Source: an uncultured Candidatus Saccharibacteria bacterium
GTDB taxonomy: Bacteria > Patescibacteriota > Saccharimonadia > Saccharimonadales > Saccharimonadaceae
NCBI GenBank assembly: GCA_948614045.1
Contig: CAPFSK010000018.1
Location: 1-6,433, forward strand
Length of the DNA: 6,433 nt
Direction: 5' to 3'
The notes under the pieces are model-generated. The model saw nothing but the letters and a program-made list of their open reading frames with translations. It made no database searches and was not told where the DNA came from. Both the position numbers and the translations under genes were made by a program. Shown here one piece after another: positions 4,552 through 6,433 of the stretch (the first letter of the stretch is position 1; each line of letters starts with the position of its first letter).

Positions 4552-5579
4552 GGCCGAAAACTCCCGTAAACCGCCCCTGGGTCCAATTTCACCCCTCGTG
4601 CCTGCGCCATCTCTGACACCGTCAAAAACTCGTACCCCTCTTTTCTAAGATCATCAATCATCCCTCCCACTGCATCCACCGTCGATCCATAAATATCATG
4701 CATGAGCACAATCGCCCCATCAAACGCCCTTTCTGTCACATGTTTCCGCACCGCCGCGGCATCCTTGACTTTCCAGTCCTCCGGATCAATCGTCCAAATC
4801 ACCAGTGGTTGCTGAACCCCCATCTTCACCGTATCATTAATCGCTCCGTATGGTGGACGCGTCAGCCTCGATATATGCCCCAAATTTGCCTGAAACATCC
4901 CATCCATCGCCACCACTTCCTGCTGCACCCCTGTTAGATTCAGCGTCGTCAAATCCACATGCCCCATCGTATGACTTCCGACAACATGACCCGCCTGTTC
5001 CTCGCGCTTCAAAATCTCCGGTGCCGCCTGCGCCATCCGCCCTATGACAAAAAACGTCGCCTTCACCTTCTTCTCTTGTAAAATATCCAACAGCCGCGGC
5101 GTCGTTGCTGGCGAAGGCCCATCATCAAACGTTAACGCAATCAGTTTCTTATCTTTTGGCTTACGCACCGGCAAATTCGCTGGTTTTGAGCGAGCATATG
5201 ACACCCCCACGCGCAATCCCCCTTGCCCTTCCCCCTCCGCATCATCAATAGCATTCAATTCTCCACTATCCTCATTCATCACCTCTTTAGCCACCATCAC
5301 TTCCTCCTGCGCCCCTGGAGTCATTTCACTATGTCGCAACATCCCCCATGCCGAAAACACTGCCGTTAAAACCAGCATTAACCCTGCCACAACCTTAAAC
5401 CATGGAAACAAAATATTAAAATCCCGCATTTTTTGACCAATGGTCAGTCTTTTTACGGTAATCTTCGTCCGTCGTACATGTTCATCCCCTACCCTCTCAC
5501 TCTCAACCTTACGCTCTCGGCCTCCGCTTCCTCTTTCTATCGGTTTCTGAGTCGTCTTCCTACCTTTCTTCACCACCAT
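4548..5579 (-). CDS. membrane-anchored polysaccharide deacetylase (NodB domain, CE4)
   Basis: 343 residues. A basic cytoplasmic tail (1-50) precedes one membrane helix (about 56-79) and a Glu/Gly-rich linker, then a NodB domain (about 145-330) facing outward. CE4 motifs are all present: TFDDGP (150-155, catalytic and metal Asp), SHTMGH (202-207, two metal His), RPPYG (241-245), DPEDW (265-269) and LMHD (292-295, catalytic His). Such metal-dependent enzymes remove N-acetyl groups from GlcNAc or MurNAc in peptidoglycan or related glycans. For an epibiont this could protect its own wall or act on host glycans (inference). The gene overlaps the methyltransferase gene by 20 nt, and its AGGAGG (5587-5582) lies within that gene. 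Spacing is 2 nt to ATG 5579, 5 to GTG 5576 and 8 to GTG 5573, so a GTG may be the real start. Confidence 0.93.
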   Translation of the reverse strand: MVVKKGRKTTQKPIERGSGGRERKVESERVGDEHVRRTKITVKRLTIGQKMRDFNILFPWFKVVAGLMLVLTAVFSAWGMLRHSEMTPGAQEEVMVAKEVMNEDSGELNAIDDAEGEGQGGLRVGVSYARSKPANLPVRKPKDKKLIALTFDDGPSPATTPRLLDILQEKKVKATFFVIGRMAQAAPEILKREEQAGHVVGSHTMGHVDLTTLNLTGVQQEVVAMDGMFQANLGHISRLTRPPYGAINDTVKMGVQQPLVIWTIDPEDWKVKDAAAVRKHVTERAFDGAIVLMHDIYGSTVDAVGGMIDDLRKEGYEFLTVSEMAQARGVKLDPGAVYGSFRP

Positions 5580-6129
5580 TACCTCCTAGAAGGCATTGCC
5601 TAGCCCACTCATACATCGCAATCCCCGCTGCCACCCCTACATTCACCGACCGCGTTGAGCCAAAATTCTCAATTTCTCGTACGTCTTGCGCCTGCGAAAG
5701 CGCTTCCTCCGTCAAACCTGTTCCCTCGCTACCAAAAAGCAATGTCGTTTTCTGTACAAACTTTTTACGCGCCAGCGGCCTCACTCGACTATCATTATTT
5801 TCAATCGCCACCACTTCCCGCCCTCTCCCCAGTTGATCTGCATAAAAACTTTCTACATCCGTCCAATACACTACCTCCAAGTATTTATCCGTGCACATCG
5901 CACCCCGACGATTATACTTTTTCTTCCCTATAATATGCACTTTTGCCGCATTAAAATTATTTGCACTCCGCACAATCGTCCCTACATTGAAATCATGTTC
6001 AACATTCTCAATTGCCACCTCTAATGCCGACCGCTTTTTGTCCAATTCAGCAAAAACTTGTTCATTCGGCATACCTTTGTATTCATCCTGCAAATTCCGT
6101 GTATCAATTTTTGTTTCCAAGTTCTCCAT
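5560..6129 (-). CDS. TrmH/SpoU-family RNA 2'-O-methyltransferase
   Basis: 189 residues from ATG 6129 (MENLETKIDT). The frame is open to ATG 6198, but a TATAAT and a terminator lie in that extension. SPOUT motifs: motif 1 around residues 48-60 (NVGTIVRSANNFN, with the conserved Asn and Arg), motif 2 at 131-139 (LFGSEGTGL) and motif 3 at 153-175 (IENFGSTRSVNVGVAAGIAMYEW). These form the trefoil knot that binds S-adenosylmethionine in dimers methylating a ribose 2'-OH in tRNA or rRNA. The target cannot be named from sequence; no extra substrate-binding domain is seen. The gene follows the 16S terminator, has its own promoter and is probably cotranscribed with the overlapping deacetylase gene. 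Five residues of its tail (NGGEE) are encoded by the deacetylase start region. Confidence 0.92.
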   Translation of the reverse strand: MENLETKIDTRNLQDEYKGMPNEQVFAELDKKRSALEVAIENVEHDFNVGTIVRSANNFNAAKVHIIGKKKYNRRGAMCTDKYLEVVYWTDVESFYADQLGRGREVVAIENNDSRVRPLARKKFVQKTTLLFGSEGTGLTEEALSQAQDVREIENFGSTRSVNVGVAAGIAMYEWARQCLLGGNGGEER

Positions 6130-6139
6130 ACTACCTATA

Positions 6140-6145
6140 ATTATA
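6140..6145 (-). promoter_or_regulatory. -10 box of the methyltransferase-deacetylase operon
   Basis: TATAAT (6145-6140) with an upstream TG but only a poor -35. Transcription would start at about 6133-6132, 3-4 nt before ATG 6129, so the message would be almost leaderless. Confidence 0.6.
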
Positions 6146-6203
6146 CCATATTTAAGAGACGAAACATCATCTGAGCCGCTTTTCACCAAACACCGCATCC
6201 ACC

Positions 6204-6225
6204 AAAAATCACCCTCACGGGTGAT
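6204..6225 (-). terminator. intrinsic terminator downstream of 16S rRNA
   Basis: ATCACCC (6225-6219 on the minus strand) and GGGTGAT (6214-6208) form a perfect 7-bp stem around GTGA, followed on the minus strand by a T run (6208-6204). It lies about 155 nt past the 16S 3' end and before any 23S sequence, so it would end the 16S transcript. Confidence 0.85.
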
Positions 6226-6379
6226 CCTTAGATTAACAACTTAGTTGTGCAATTCATCGACAGTCGTAAAGCTTTTCTGGGTCTGGATTGCTCCAGTCTA
6301 GTGTTCCAAGCTTCCGAACACTATCCCAATCAACCTAGCTACAGCACATATCACTATATACTGCGCATCAATCTCCCTA
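6226..6379 (-). other. 16S rRNA 3' trailer with hairpins
   Basis: This gap carries no protein gene. On the minus strand it contains AGTGTTC and GAACACT (7-bp stem, 9-nt loop), CTGGA and TCCAG around GCAA, and an ACAACT/AGTTGT dyad near 6235-6247. These fit a structured precursor tail awaiting processing; a processing stem with the 16S 5' side cannot be tested because that side is outside the window. Confidence 0.6.
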
Positions 6380-6433
6380 GAAAGGAGGTAATCCATCGAC
6401 ACGTTCTCGTACCGATGCCTTGTTACGACTTAA
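6380..6433 (-). rRNA. 16S ribosomal RNA, 3' terminal 54 nt
   Basis: The minus strand reads AAGTCGTAACAAGG (the 1492R primer region), a helix-45 equivalent and then GGATTACCTCCTTT, which contains the anti-Shine-Dalgarno CCTCC. The exact 3' end is uncertain by a few bases around 6379-6383. Helix 45 is fully paired: CATCGGTACG with CGTGTCGATG around AGAA. The gene is cut off by the right edge of the window. The anti-SD matches the AGGAGG-type sites before genes here. Confidence 0.96.

Overview
The window looks like a complete or nearly complete short metagenomic contig from a Candidate Phyla Radiation bacterium, most likely a Saccharibacterium (TM7). This assignment is inference from memory of the group. 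It rests on a short four-domain ribosomal protein S1, a KGG-repeat small basic protein, two fragments ending in FVRSG...PLRC (a surface-protein domain type common in Saccharibacteria) and a compact layout. TGA ends the deacetylase gene, so the code looks standard and not the SR1/Gracilibacteria code. Both ends look like assembly limits: a pure C15 run at the left and the last 54 nt of a 16S rRNA gene at the right.

Layout. Positions 1-484 (-) hold an HTH regulator that runs off the left edge. It is divergent from a membrane-anchored DUF2726-like protein (720-1280, +). A two-way terminator (1315-1342) separates that gene from rpsA (1353-2414, -), whose leader folds into a long hairpin next to the S1 ribosome binding site. 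Upstream of rpsA are a small HELGH/zinc-ribbon metallopeptidase-like gene (2570-3058, -) and a KGG protein gene (3143-3346, -) with its own strong promoter and terminator.

The middle (3466-4300) is the unusual part. A consensus promoter at 3621-3649 is followed at once by a 5' hairpin and an intrinsic terminator, predicting an untranslated RNA of about 83 nt. Next come two tail-to-tail fragments of one surface-protein domain. They share conserved ends but differ in the middle, as expected for variation cassettes or decayed repeat copies. They abut the terminator of a tRNA-Ile(GAU)-tRNA-Ala(UGC) operon.

The right third, all on the minus strand, reads in transcription order: 16S rRNA 3' end, structured trailer, intrinsic terminator, a TrmH/SpoU-family RNA methyltransferase, an overlapping membrane-anchored NodB-type polysaccharide deacetylase, then the tRNA pair from its own promoter. 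The Ile-Ala tRNA pair usually sits between 16S and 23S. Here it lies about 1.9 kb beyond 16S, behind a terminator and two protein genes, so the 16S gene appears to be transcribed apart from 23S.

Promoters are close to sigma-70 consensus (TTGAYW, 17 bp, TANAAT, several with TG one base upstream of the -10). Strong AGGAGG-type ribosome binding sites match the intact anti-SD at the 16S end.
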